From positions 1 through 41,435 of the forward strand of contig JBHEMU010000010.1 of assembly GCA_046262415.1 (NCBI GenBank): a stretch of 41,435 nucleotides of DNA, in the 5' to 3' direction. Made by a program: the position numbers and the translations under genes. Positions 6,717 to 17,878 of the stretch are shown in pieces. The number at the start of each line of letters is the position of its first letter. Within the stretch, counting starts at the first letter, position 1. Origin of the DNA: JACDAS01 sp046262415. Its GTDB lineage: Bacteria > Actinomycetota > Thermoleophilia > Gaiellales > Gaiellaceae. The notes beneath the pieces were generated by a model, which saw nothing but the letters and a program-made list of their open reading frames with translations, had not been told where the DNA came from and did not search any database.

Positions 6717-7723
6717 TGCCGGAGCTGCGAGTGATGCAGGGCGACCTGCGCGTACCCGGCGGGGTCCGGCCCGGGGAGCCGCGCCGGCACCTGATCTCGA
6801 TCGGCGACCTGACGCACGAGGACGTCGAGCGCCTGCTGGGCACCGCCGCCAACTTCGCCCGGTCGATGGAGCGCGAGGTGAAGAAGCTGCCGACCCTCCG
6901 GGGCCGCACCGTCGTCAACCTCTTCTACGAGTCGTCGACGCGCACCTCCTCCAGCTTCGAGCTCGCCGCGAAGCGCCTCTCCGCGGACACGATGTCGATC
7001 AAGGCCGCGGGCTCGGCGGTGGACAAGGGCGAGTCCCTGAAGGACACGGCGCTGACGCTCGGCGCCTACGACCCGGACGTGATCGTCATCCGCCATCCGC
7101 AGATCGGAGCGCCGCACCTGGTCGCCCGCAGCACCGACGCGCACGTCGTCAACGCGGGCGACGGCAAGCACCAGCACCCGACGCAGGCCCTGCTCGACCT
7201 CTACGCGATCCAGGAGGAACTCGGCCGTCTCGAGGGGCTCCACGTGGCCATCGTCGGCGACGTGCTGCACTCGCGCGTGGCCCGCTCGAACATCCAGGCG
7301 CTCGCCCTCGTCGGCGCGAGGGTGACGCTGGTGGGACCGCCGCCGCTGATCCCGCGCGGGATCGAGGCGATGGGCTGCGAGGTCTCGTACGAGATCGACG
7401 CGATCGCCGACGCCGACGTCGTCTACGTCCTGCGCATGCAGCGCGAGCGGATGCTCGAGGGCGCGAACTACGTCCCCAGCCTGCGGGAGTACTCGGCGCG
7501 CTGGGGGGTGACGCCCGAACGGCTGAGGCCTGGCCAGAAGGTGATGCACCCGGGGCCGATGAACCGCGGCGTCGAGATCGACCCGCGGGTTGCCGACGCG
7601 GCCGACGCGCTGATCGCCCAGCAGGTGCGTGCCGGGCTCGTCGTCCGCATGGCCGTCCTCTACGACCTGCTCACGACCGGCCCGGTGGGCGTTCCTGCCG
7701 CGGCGGCCGTCGAGGTGGCGTGA
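6716..7723 (+). CDS. pyrB: Aspartate carbamoyltransferase catalytic subunit
   Basis: This enzyme condenses carbamoyl phosphate with aspartate, the committed pyrimidine step. Of its 335 residues, the carbamoyl-phosphate loop FYESSTRTSSSFELAAKRL keeps the S-T-R-T core but has Ser where the second Arg of the common S-T-R-T-R motif usually stands. The 80s loop (GSAVDKGESLKDT), HPTQALLDLY, VGDVLHSRVARSN and the aspartate-side MHPGPMNRGVEI are all present. No pyrI-like regulatory subunit is seen. The start could be GTG 6713 or ATG 6716; the ATG is preferred for its 6-7 nt spacing from GAGGAGG inside pyrR. The junction with pyrC has the same GTGATG structure. Confidence 0.95.
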   Translation: MPELRVMQGDLRVPGGVRPGEPRRHLISIGDLTHEDVERLLGTAANFARSMEREVKKLPTLRGRTVVNLFYESSTRTSSSFELAAKRLSADTMSIKAAGSAVDKGESLKDTALTLGAYDPDVIVIRHPQIGAPHLVARSTDAHVVNAGDGKHQHPTQALLDLYAIQEELGRLEGLHVAIVGDVLHSRVARSNIQALALVGARVTLVGPPPLIPRGIEAMGCEVSYEIDAIADADVVYVLRMQRERMLEGANYVPSLREYSARWGVTPERLRPGQKVMHPGPMNRGVEIDPRVADAADALIAQQVRAGLVVRMAVLYDLLTTGPVGVPAAAAVEVA

Positions 7724-9012
7724 TGCTCTGGGCGCCGGATCGCCCGCAGGAGGATCTCGCCGTCCGCCGGGCCCGCCTCGCCGGAGACGACGCGGTCGTC
7801 GACGTCCGGATCGACGGGGGGATCATCGCGGAGATCGGCGCGAGCCTCCCGGCGAACGGGCACCGGGTGGTCGACGGCGAGGGCCTGCTGCTCGCGCCCG
7901 CTTTCGTCGATCCGCACGTGCACCTGCGCACGCCCGGCCGCGAGGACGAGGAGACGATCGCGAGCGGCACGGCGGCCGCGGCCGCGGGCGGCTACTGCGC
8001 GATCCTCGCGATGCCGAACACCGAGCCCGTCGTCGACTCCGCCGCCGTCCTCGGCGCGCTGGTCGAGACGGCGGGGTCCGAGGCGGTGATCCCGGTCGGC
8101 TTCCTCGCCGCGATCACGAAGGGGCAGCTCGGCGCCGAGCTGACGGAGATGGCCGAGCTGGCCGAGCAGGGCGCCGCCGGATTCAGCGACGACGGGCGTC
8201 CCGTCACCTCGCCCGGGCTGATGCGCCGGGCGCTGCAGTACGGCTCGATCACCGGCCGGCGCCTCGCGCTTCACTGCGAGGAGCCGACGCTCTCGCGCGA
8301 CGGCCAGGTCCACGAGGGCGCCGTCTCGGCCGAGCTCGGCTTCGCGGGCTACCCCTCCGTGGCCGAGAGCCTGATGGTCGGGCGCGACCTGGCGCTGGCG
8401 GCCTACGAAGGGCAGCCGCTGCATCTCCTGCACCTGTCGGCGCGCGAGTCGGTCGAGGCGCTGCGCGCGGCGCGCGACCACGGCGTGGCGGCGACCGCCG
8501 AGGTGACGCCGCATCACCTCTGCCTCACCGACGAGGCCGTCCGCTCGCTCGACCCGAACGTGAAGATGAATCCGCCGCTTCGCTCGGCCGGCGACCGGGT
8601 CGCGCTGATCGACGCCCTCCGCGACGGGACGATCGAGTCGGTCGCGACCGACCACGCGCCGCACGCGCGCCACGAGAAGGAGGTGCCGTTCGAGGCGGCC
8701 CCGTTCGGCGTCACCGGCCTGGAGACCGCGTTCGCGGCGCTGAACACCTACCTCGTCGAGCCGGGCCTGCTGGAGCTGGAGACCCTGCTCGAGCGCATGT
8801 CGGCGGGGCCGGCGCGCGCGTACGGGCTCGAGCCCCCCCGGGTCGCGGTCGGGGCTCAGGCGAACCTCGTCCTGATCGACCTCGAGGAGCGGTGGCGGGT
8901 CGAGGAGCCGTCCTTCCGCTCGCGGTCGGTGAACTCGTGGCTCCTCGGCCAGGAGCTGCGCGGGCGCGTGCGGCTGACGGTCGCTGCGGGGCGGGTGGCG
9001 TTCTCCGCGTGA
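7723..9012 (+). CDS. pyrC: Dihydroorotase
   Basis: This amidohydrolase cyclises carbamoyl aspartate to dihydroorotate. The 429-residue protein is a class I dihydroorotase. FVDPHVHLRTPGRED supplies the first two metal-binding His residues and the substrate Arg. ITKGQLGAE probably contains the lysine that becomes carboxylated. LALHCEE and LLHLSARES provide further metal ligands, and ATDHAPHARHEKEVPF holds the catalytic Asp and the substrate loop. The family-typical C-terminal block is LETAFAALNTYLV. The start is ATG 7723 (GTG 7720 is possible), within the pyrB stop. The 3' end overlaps carA by GTGA. All ligands are present, so an active enzyme rather than an inactive PyrC-like partner is expected. 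Confidence 0.95.
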   Translation: MLWAPDRPQEDLAVRRARLAGDDAVVDVRIDGGIIAEIGASLPANGHRVVDGEGLLLAPAFVDPHVHLRTPGREDEETIASGTAAAAAGGYCAILAMPNTEPVVDSAAVLGALVETAGSEAVIPVGFLAAITKGQLGAELTEMAELAEQGAAGFSDDGRPVTSPGLMRRALQYGSITGRRLALHCEEPTLSRDGQVHEGAVSAELGFAGYPSVAESLMVGRDLALAAYEGQPLHLLHLSARESVEALRAARDHGVAATAEVTPHHLCLTDEAVRSLDPNVKMNPPLRSAGDRVALIDALRDGTIESVATDHAPHARHEKEVPFEAAPFGVTGLETAFAALNTYLVEPGLLELETLLERMSAGPARAYGLEPPRVAVGAQANLVLIDLEERWRVEEPSFRSRSVNSWLLGQELRGRVRLTVAAGRVAFSA

Positions 9013-10029
9013 CGGGGTTCCTCGCGCTTGAGGACGGGACCGTCTTTCGCGGCGAGTCCGTCGGGGCCGAGGGCTTCGCGCTCGGAGAGGCCGTGTTCGC
9101 CACCGCGATGACGGGCTACCAGGAGCTCGTCACCGACCCGAGCTACGAGGAGCAGCTGCTCTGCTTCACGGCGCCGATGGTCGGCAACTACGGCGTCGCG
9201 GCGGGGCGTGACGAGTCGCGGCGCCCGCACGCGAAGGCGGTGCTGATGCGCGAGGCTCGCGGGCCCGCCTGGACGGACTGGCTGCACGAGCACGGCGTCC
9301 TCGCCCTCTCGGGCCTCGACACGCGCTCGCTCGTCCTGCACCTCCGCGACCGCGGCTCCCTGCGGGGGATCGTGGTCAGCGGCGAGGGATCCGTCGAGGA
9401 GGCGCTCGAGGCGGTGGGCGGGCAGCCGGCGATGGAGGGCCGCGCGCTCGCGGCCATCGTGTCGACCGACGAGCCGTACGTCCACAGCGCGGCCGGCCGC
9501 GTCCGGGTCGCCGTGGTCGACTACGGCTGCAAGCGTTCGATCCTGCGCCGGCTCGCCGCCGCCGGGGCTGCCGTGACGGTCTTCCCGCACGACACCCCGG
9601 CCGACGAGCTCGCCGCCCACGACGGCGTCGTCCTCTCGAACGGCCCGGGCGACCCGGAGCCGCTGCGCGAGGAGGTCGCGACGGTGCGGGACCTGCTCGG
9701 CCGCGTGCCCGTGCTCGGCATCTGCCTCGGCCACCAGCTGCTGGCGCTCGCGAGCGGCCTGCGGACGTACAAGCTCGCCTTCGGCCACCGCGGCGCGAAT
9801 CACCCGGTCCTCGACCGCCGGACCGGCCGGGTGCTCGTCACGAGCCAGAACCACGGCTTCGCCGTCTCGCCGTCGGAGGAGCGGGAGGCGACCGCGGTCT
9901 CGCTCTACGACGGCACCGTCGAGGCGCTCGACTTCCCCGAGCTCAGGGCCCGCTCGGCGCAATTCCATCCGGAGGCGGGACCGGGCCCGCACGACGCCTG
10001 GCCGCTGATCGACGAGTGGGTGGACTCAC

Positions 10030-10037
<8 letters not shown>
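9009..10037 (+). CDS. carA: Carbamoyl phosphate synthase, glutaminase subunit
   Basis: CarA hydrolyses glutamine and passes ammonia to CarB. The 342-residue protein has the small N-terminal domain (FLALEDGTVFRGESVGAEG and the signature ATAMTGYQE) and a C-terminal class I glutaminase. The nucleophilic Cys is in VLGICLGHQLLAL and the His/Glu pair in QFHPEAGPGP. VLLSNGPGDPE-type sequence (VVLSNGPGDPEPL) forms the oxyanion region. The GTG start at 9009 overlaps the pyrC stop by 4 bp and matches the family N-terminus. Longer readings upstream lie within pyrC. The last 8 bp overlap carB, consistent with equimolar subunit synthesis. Confidence 0.95.
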
Positions 10038-13108
<3,071 letters not shown>

Positions 13109-13128
<20 letters not shown>

Positions 13129-13810
13129 CGTCACCGGCACGCAGCCCGTCGGGCCATACACGCTGCTGCGGGTCGAGCGCGGCGGGATCGACCCCGGCGT
13201 GCCCGGGCAGTTCTTCATGCTCGAGGCCCCGGGCCGGCTGCTGCCGCGGCCGATGAGCCTCTGTCTCGCCCCCTTCGGGGAGCTGGCGTTCCTGATCGAC
13301 CCGGTCGGGCCGGGCACGCGCGCGCTCTGCGGGCTGCGGCCCGGGGAGACGCTTCGGGTGCTCGGCCCGCTCGGAAACGGCTTCCGGCTCGACTCCGCCC
13401 GGCCGCTGCTCGTCGGCGGGGGGGTCGGCGTCGCGCCGCTGCCCTACCTGTCGGAGGTGCTGGGCGGCCCGCCGGCCCTGCTCGGCTTCCGCAGTGCGTG
13501 GCACGCCGAGGCGGCGTCGCTCGTTCCCAACGCGCAGGTGGTGCTGGAGCCGGCCTACGTGACCGAGCTGATTCCCGCGCCGCAGGAAGGCTTCGGGGTG
13601 CTGGCGTGCGGCCCGGAACCGATGCTGGAGGCCGTGCGCCGCCTCGCACCCTCCGCGCAACTGGCCCGGGAGGCGCCGATGGCGTGCGGCTTCGGCGCCT
13701 GCTACGGGTGCGCGGTCGAGATCGACGGCCAGCTGAAGCGGCTCTGCGTCGAGGGGCCCGTCCTGTCCCTACCCGCCGAGCGGATCGGACGCGAGAGGCG
13801 CGTCGCGTGA
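13109..13810 (+). CDS. pyrK: Dihydroorotate dehydrogenase electron-transfer subunit
   Basis: PyrK passes electrons from dihydroorotate, via FAD and a [2Fe-2S] cluster, to NAD. The 233-residue protein has a ferredoxin-reductase-like FAD domain (PGQFFMLEAPGRLLPRPMSL, with the RPMS flavin motif), an NAD-binding part (LLVGGGVGVAPLPYL and LACGPEPMLEA) and a C-terminal cluster motif, MACGFGACYGCAV followed by RLCVEGPVL, giving the four Cys ligands. The most upstream sensible start is a TTG at 13109, 20 bp inside carB, mirroring carB's own TTG. The 3' end overlaps pyrD by GTGA. The pair with pyrD defines a class 1B enzyme. Confidence 0.92.
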
Positions 13811-14694
13811 TCCTGAACGCGTCCGGGTGTCTCGACGCCCTCGCGGCTCCGGACGTCGCCCGAGACCTCGACGGCTTCGTGACGAAGACGGTGACGCCGT
13901 TCCCGCGTGAGGGGAACGAGGGCGTCCGGATCGCCGAGACCGACGTCGGCATGCTCAACTCGATCGGACTGGCGAATCCGGGCATCGACGCGTTCCTGGT
14001 GGAGACGCTGCCGCGCCTGGGCGAGCTGGGCCGGCCGATCTGGGTGTCCGTGGGCGGGTTCAAGGCGACCGATTACGCGCGCATCTGCGACCGGCTCGAC
14101 CGCCACGAGGAGGTGGCCGCGCTCGAGCTCAACCTCAGCTGCCCCAACGTCGAGCCGGGCGCCGACGGAGCCGCGCAGGTCGTCCTGACCTGCCGCGCCG
14201 CGACCGGCAAGCCGCTCTACGCGAAGCTGAGCGCGGCGGTGCCCGACGTCGCCGACGTGGCCCGGGCGGCGGAGGCGGCCGGCGCGGACGGCCTCTCGCT
14301 GGTGAACACGATCCGCGGAGTCGCGCTGGACGCGCAGACCCTGAGACCGGTGCTCGGACCCGAGACTGGCGGCCTCTCCGGCCCGGCGCTGAGGCCGATC
14401 GCGCTCGCCGCCGTCTTCGCCTGCTTCCGTGCGACGCGGTTGCCGATCGTGGGCATGGGCGGGGTGGCCACGGGCCGCGATGCGCTCGACCTGATCGCCG
14501 CCGGCGCGTCGGCGGTGGCCCTCGGGACGATCCTCTTCTCCGACCCCGGCGCACCTGCCCGCATCCGCTCGGAACTGGCTACCGAGCTGGCTCTGCGCGG
14601 GCTCTCGGACGCCTCCGAGGCGTGTGGAATCGCACATCGCGAGAGTGCGGAGAGCCTCGAGAGCCTCGACCGCAGGTCGAGAGTTCTGTCCTAA
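13807..14694 (+). CDS. pyrD: Dihydroorotate dehydrogenase, class 1B catalytic subunit
   Basis: This FMN enzyme oxidises dihydroorotate to orotate. It has 295 residues. KTVTPFPREGNEGVRIAET is the N-terminal phosphate/FMN region, and MLNSIGLANPGIDAF is the family block. ALELNLSCPNVEPG contains the catalytic Cys that marks class 1 enzymes, LYAKLSAAV holds the FMN Lys, and VGMGGVATGRDALD binds the FMN phosphate. The neighbour pyrK confirms the NAD-linked class 1B form. The GTG start overlaps pyrK by 4 bp. It is the last pyr gene here; pyrF, often next to it in actinobacteria, is missing. The last 20 residues (rich in ES and SL repeats) look unconserved. Confidence 0.94.
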   Translation: MILNASGCLDALAAPDVARDLDGFVTKTVTPFPREGNEGVRIAETDVGMLNSIGLANPGIDAFLVETLPRLGELGRPIWVSVGGFKATDYARICDRLDRHEEVAALELNLSCPNVEPGADGAAQVVLTCRAATGKPLYAKLSAAVPDVADVARAAEAAGADGLSLVNTIRGVALDAQTLRPVLGPETGGLSGPALRPIALAAVFACFRATRLPIVGMGGVATGRDALDLIAAGASAVALGTILFSDPGAPARIRSELATELALRGLSDASEACGIAHRESAESLESLDRRSRVLS

Positions 14695-14726
14695 AAAGCC
14701 CTGGATTTCGGCAAAAAACCCTCCGT

Positions 14727-14754
14727 TTGACCGCCGGACCGAAGGTGTTAGACT
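14727..14754 (+). promoter_or_regulatory. Promoter of mihF with -35 and -10 boxes
   Basis: TTGACC (14727-14732), a 16-bp spacer, and TAGACT (14749-14754) form the most consensus-like housekeeping promoter in the window. The ATG of mihF follows 8 nt after the -10 box with no Shine-Dalgarno sequence, so the mRNA should be leaderless or nearly so. It separates transcription of the mihF group from the pyr operon. Confidence 0.65.
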
Positions 14755-14762
14755 CCCGCGCC

Positions 14763-15092
14763 ATGGTGATGCCCAAGACCCAGGTCCAGGCGCCGCTGCG
14801 GTCGCTCGACCAGCGCATGGAGGCGCTCAGGCGGGCCAACGACATCAGGGTCCGGAGGGCTCAGCTGAAGAAGGACCTGAAGGTGGGACGGGCCCAGATC
14901 GACGAGATCCTGACGGATCCGCCGGAGTACGTCTCGACCGCGAAGGTGTTCGACATGCTGATGGCGGTGCCGAAGTTCGGCCGGGTCAAGGCCGCCCGGT
15001 TTTTGAACCAGTGCCGGATCAGCCAGTCGAAGACGGTCGGGGGCCTGTCCGAGCGCCAGCGGGCGGAGCTGATCGGGCTCTTCAACCGATAG
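14763..15092 (+). CDS. mihF: Actinobacterial integration host factor (mIHF)
   Basis: mIHF is a small nucleoid-associated protein specific to actinobacteria and structurally unrelated to E. coli IHF. This 109-residue copy has a basic N-terminal arm, a long helix (LDQRMEALRRANDIRVRRAQL), and the conserved core KKDLKVGRAQIDEILTDPPE. The DNA-binding helix-two-turn-helix segment is VPKFGRVKAARFLNQCRIS, followed by a C-terminal helix (LSERQRAELIGLF). The position upstream of gmk and rpoZ is the classic actinobacterial order. The ATG at 14763 is preceded by a strong promoter and no ribosome-binding site. A second ATG 6 nt downstream is possible. Confidence 0.92.
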   Translation: MVMPKTQVQAPLRSLDQRMEALRRANDIRVRRAQLKKDLKVGRAQIDEILTDPPEYVSTAKVFDMLMAVPKFGRVKAARFLNQCRISQSKTVGGLSERQRAELIGLFNR

Positions 15093-15120
15093 GCCCACCC
15101 TGCGCAGCCTGCCTGTCTTC

Positions 15121-15675
15121 GTGATCACCGGGCCCTCCGGTGCGGGGAAGGGCACGCTGATGAAGGGCCTGCTCGAGCGCGTCACCGGCCTCGAGGTGGC
15201 GGTGTCCGCGACGACGAGGCTGCAGCGTGAGGGCGAGGAGGACGGGCGGGAGTACTGGTTCCTCACCGAGGTCGACTTCGCCCGGCGCGTGGCCTCGGGC
15301 GAGTTCCTCGAGCACGTCACCTACGTCTCGGGGAAGCGCTACGGCACGCTCCGTTCGGAGATCGACCGGATCGGGCTGCGCGGCAACGCCTGCGTGCTCG
15401 AGCTCGAGACGAGGGGTGCGCTGGCCGTCCGGGACGAGGTGCCTGGCGCGGTGACGATCTTCGTCACCGCCCCGCTGGCGGAGCTCGAGCGGCGGCTGCG
15501 CGCGCGGGCGACGGAGAGCGACGGCGAGATCGGCGAGCGGCTCGCCCTCGCCCAGAAGCAGCTCCAGGAGGCCGACGAGTTCGACCACGTTGTCCTGAAC
15601 GACGACGTGGAGCGGGCGACGGCCGAGCTGACGGAGATCGTGGAACGGGCTCTGCACGCGGCTCAGGTACCATGA
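15121..15675 (+). CDS. gmk: Guanylate kinase
   Basis: Gmk phosphorylates GMP to GDP. The P-loop GPSGAGKGT sits right at the N-terminus. VSATTRLQREGEEDGREYWFL is the GMP-binding region, and FLEHVTYVSGKRYGTL and CVLELETRGA are the other family blocks. From the GTG at 15121 the protein is 184 residues, but this start removes most of the first beta strand that normally precedes the P-loop. In frame upstream the DNA reads LRSLPVFVITGPSG, which looks like the missing strand. The only upstream initiation options are CTG at 15100 or 15109. The real start may therefore be a rare CTG, 7 nt after the mihF stop in the first case. Confidence 0.9.
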   Translation: MITGPSGAGKGTLMKGLLERVTGLEVAVSATTRLQREGEEDGREYWFLTEVDFARRVASGEFLEHVTYVSGKRYGTLRSEIDRIGLRGNACVLELETRGALAVRDEVPGAVTIFVTAPLAELERRLRARATESDGEIGERLALAQKQLQEADEFDHVVLNDDVERATAELTEIVERALHAAQVP

Positions 15676-15676
15676 T
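15668..15676 (+). promoter_or_regulatory. -10 region for rpoZ
   Basis: Overlapping TACCAT (15668-15673) and CATGAT (15671-15676) boxes end 9 and 6 nt before the GTG of rpoZ. There is no Shine-Dalgarno sequence, so a separate leaderless rpoZ transcript is likely in addition to read-through from gmk. Confidence 0.4.
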
Positions 15677-15682
15677 CCGGCT

Positions 15683-15913
15683 GTGATCCATCCCCGCATC
15701 GACGAGCTGCTCGAGAACGTGGACTCCCGCTACGCGCTGGTCATCGTCGCCGCCAAGCGGGCGCGGCAGATCAACAACTACCACCACCAGCTCGGCGAGG
15801 GCACCTTCGACGAGTTCCCGCCGCTCGTGGAGTCCCGCTCCAAGAACTACCTGACGATGGCCCTCGAGGAGACCTGCGAGGGCAAGATCACGTACGAGTA
15901 CAAGTCCCGCTGA
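15683..15913 (+). CDS. rpoZ: RNA polymerase omega subunit
   Basis: Omega helps fold and assemble the beta' subunit of RNA polymerase. The 76-residue protein shows the omega pattern: IDELLENVDSRYALVIVAAKRARQINNY in the conserved helix, then PPLVESRSKNYLTMALEE and GKITYEY at the C-terminus, typical of actinobacterial omega. The GTG start is 7 bp after the gmk stop. The gmk-rpoZ-coaBC order is conserved widely in bacteria, which supports the call. Confidence 0.94.
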   Translation: MIHPRIDELLENVDSRYALVIVAAKRARQINNYHHQLGEGTFDEFPPLVESRSKNYLTMALEETCEGKITYEYKSR

Positions 15914-15923
15914 CGCCGGGCTG

Positions 15924-17081
15924 ATGGCACGGGTCCTGCTCGGGGTCACCGGTGGGATCGCGGCCTACAAGGCGTGCGAGCTCTGCCGGCTGCTCGTCCG
16001 CGACGGGCACGATGTGACGCCGCTGCTGACGGCGGAGGCCGAGCGCTTCGTCACGCTGCACACCTTCGAGGCGCTCGCGAGGCGGGATTCGCCGCGCGAG
16101 CTCTACCCGCACCTCGCCGAGGCCGACCTGCTCGTCGTGGCGCCGCTCTCGGCGAACACGCTCGCGAAGCTGGCGCACGGGCTCGCCGACAGCGTGTTGA
16201 CGCAAGCCGCGCTGGCCTTCCGCGGCCCGGTGCTGGTGGCGCCGGCGATGAACGCGCGCATGTGGGAGCACGCGGCGACGCAGGCGAACGTGCGCGCGCT
16301 GGCCGAGCGCGGAGTCGAGCTCGTCGGGCCTGAGACGGGCGAGCTCGCCGAGGGCGAGGTGGGACCGGGGCGGATGGCCGAGCCGGAGGACATCTTCGCG
16401 CGCTGCGGGGAGCTGCTCGAGCGGCGGGACTCGCTCCGCGGCCGGCGGATCCTCGTCAGCGCGGGGGGGACGCGCGAGCCGCTCGACTCGGTCCGCTTCC
16501 TCGGCAACCGGTCGTCGGGACGGATGGGGGTCGCCCTCGCCGAGGAAGCCCGCAGCCGCGGGGCCGAGGTGACGCTGCTCGCGGCCAACCTCGGCGTGCC
16601 GGCGCCGGCCGGCGTGACGCTCGTCCAGACCCCGACCGCGGCCGATCTCCTGCGAGAGGCGACCGCCCGGTCGACCGCCGACGCGGTGCTGATGGCGGCC
16701 GCTGTCGCCGATTACCGGCCGCTTGCGGCGCGGGGCGACAAGCGGGCGAAGAGCGCCGAGGGCTGGACCGTCGAGCTCGAGCCGACCGTCGACGTCGTCC
16801 GGACGCTCGCGGCCGCGAGGGAGAACGATCAGGTGATCGTCGCGTTCGGGGCCGACCACGGTGAGACCGGGCTCGAGCGCAAGCGGCGCATGCTCGCCGA
16901 GAAGGGCGTCGACCTGGTCGTCTACAACGACGTGTCGCGCCCGGACGTCGGCTTCGACGCGGAGGAGAATGAGGTCGTGATCGTCTCCGCGGCAGGCGAG
17001 CGGACGGTGCCGAAGGCGCGCAAGCGGGCGATCGCCACCGCGATCCTCGACGAGGTCGCTGAACTCCTGCGCCGCTACTAG
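15924..17081 (+). CDS. coaBC: Bifunctional CoaBC (phosphopantothenoylcysteine synthetase/decarboxylase)
   Basis: CoaB joins 4'-phosphopantothenate and cysteine using CTP, and CoaC decarboxylates the product to 4'-phosphopantetheine on the way to coenzyme A. In 385 residues, the N-terminal flavoprotein CoaC half shows VLLGVTGGIAAYKA, PHLAEADLLVVAPLSANT (with the active-site His) and APAMNARMWEH. The CoaB half begins near residue 175 with ILVSAGGTREPLDSVRFLGN, continues with SSGRMGVALAEEA and AAVADYRPLA, and ends with VVYNDVSRPDVGF. The lid that carries the catalytic Cys in E. coli (ACG before GxGRM) reads GELAEGEVGPGRM here, with Glu in its place. I recall that mycobacterial homologues also lack the Cys. 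There is no clear ribosome site; it starts 10 bp after rpoZ. Confidence 0.94.
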   Translation: MARVLLGVTGGIAAYKACELCRLLVRDGHDVTPLLTAEAERFVTLHTFEALARRDSPRELYPHLAEADLLVVAPLSANTLAKLAHGLADSVLTQAALAFRGPVLVAPAMNARMWEHAATQANVRALAERGVELVGPETGELAEGEVGPGRMAEPEDIFARCGELLERRDSLRGRRILVSAGGTREPLDSVRFLGNRSSGRMGVALAEEARSRGAEVTLLAANLGVPAPAGVTLVQTPTAADLLREATARSTADAVLMAAAVADYRPLAARGDKRAKSAEGWTVELEPTVDVVRTLAAARENDQVIVAFGADHGETGLERKRRMLAEKGVDLVVYNDVSRPDVGFDAEENEVVIVSAAGERTVPKARKRAIATAILDEVAELLRRY

Positions 17082-17118
17082 GAGGTGGGTCTCTACCGGG
17101 ATGCGCTCGTGCGGTCGG

Positions 17119-17153
17119 CTCAGACGGAGCACGGGCAAGCCCGTGCTCCTGAG
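17119..17153 (+). repeat. Perfect 11-bp inverted repeat between coaBC and the nucleotidyltransferase
   Basis: GGAGCACGGGC (17126-17136), AA, then GCCCGTGCTCC (17139-17149). Outer CTCAG (17119-17123) and CTGAG (17149-17153) can add a second short stem. In RNA the inner loop would open to four or more bases. There is no T-run, so this is either a U-less terminator or mRNA-processing hairpin, or a protein-binding palindrome. It fills most of the 95-bp gap. Confidence 0.5.
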
Positions 17154-17176
17154 GTCGGCATCGCAAGCGACGCCTA

Positions 17177-17878
17177 GTGGACGCGGTGGTCATGGCCGCC
17201 GGCGAGGGGCGCCGCCTGCGTCCGCTCACGGAGACCTGGGCCAAGCCCGTGCTCCCGATCGACGGCCGTCCGCTCCTGGGGACGCTGTTGCGCGAGCTCG
17301 CCGCCGCCGGCTGCCGGCGCGCGACGATCGTGACCGGGCACCTGGCCGCCCAGGTGGAACGGCTGGCCGGCGACGGCAAGGCCTTCGGCCTCGAGGTTCG
17401 CTTCGTGCGCCAGCCGCGAGCGGTGGGCTCCGCCGACGCCGTGCGCCGGGCGGTCGCCGCCGGCGCGCGCCCCCCGTTCCTGATCACCGCCGCGGACACC
17501 GTCTACTCGAGCGGCGATCCGGCCCGGCTCTGCGCCGGCTTCGACGAGTCGGGCGCCGACGGCGCCGTCACCGTCCGCCGCAGCCCTCCCCCCGGCCCCG
17601 GGAAGCCGCCGGTCCGGATCGCCGGAGGGCTCGTCGAGCGGGTGATCGACGACGATCCCGCCAACCCGCTCTCCTCGGCGCCGCTCTGGGCGCTCGGACC
17701 TGCGCTCGGCTCCTTCCTGGAGGACCTGCCGGGGCCTCCGTACGAGCTCGCGACCGCCTTCCAGCGGGGCATCGACGCGGGGCTCGAGGTCCTCGGCCTC
17801 GAGATCGGACCCACGCGCGACCTGACGTCCCCGGCCGACCTCGTGCGCCACAACTTCCCCTACCTCGCGGGCCCGTGA
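17177..17878 (+). CDS. Sugar-1-phosphate nucleotidyltransferase-like protein
   Basis: The 233-residue protein starts MDAVVMAAGEGRRLRPLTE, the nucleotide-binding signature (AAGxGxRLxPLT) of NTP transferases. KPVLPIDGRPLLGTLL (catalytic Lys), TIVTGHLAAQVE and FLITAADTVYSSGD (metal-binding Asp region) follow. These enzymes activate sugar 1-phosphates with UTP, GTP or TTP. The short length and lack of a left-handed helix or other C-terminal domain resemble small mannose-1-phosphate or MurNAc-1-phosphate uridylyltransferase types, but the substrate cannot be decided from the sequence. The 3' end overlaps the TPR gene by GTGA. Confidence 0.8.
   Translation: MDAVVMAAGEGRRLRPLTETWAKPVLPIDGRPLLGTLLRELAAAGCRRATIVTGHLAAQVERLAGDGKAFGLEVRFVRQPRAVGSADAVRRAVAAGARPPFLITAADTVYSSGDPARLCAGFDESGADGAVTVRRSPPPGPGKPPVRIAGGLVERVIDDDPANPLSSAPLWALGPALGSFLEDLPGPPYELATAFQRGIDAGLEVLGLEIGPTRDLTSPADLVRHNFPYLAGP

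Noticed and set aside
17119..17153. Gene-conversion tract between the coaBC spacer and the nucleotidyltransferase (shared AAGCCCGTGCTCC at about 17137-17149 and near 17249)
   Set aside because: Only 13 bp match, and the spacer copy is explained by its own inverted repeat; likely chance.
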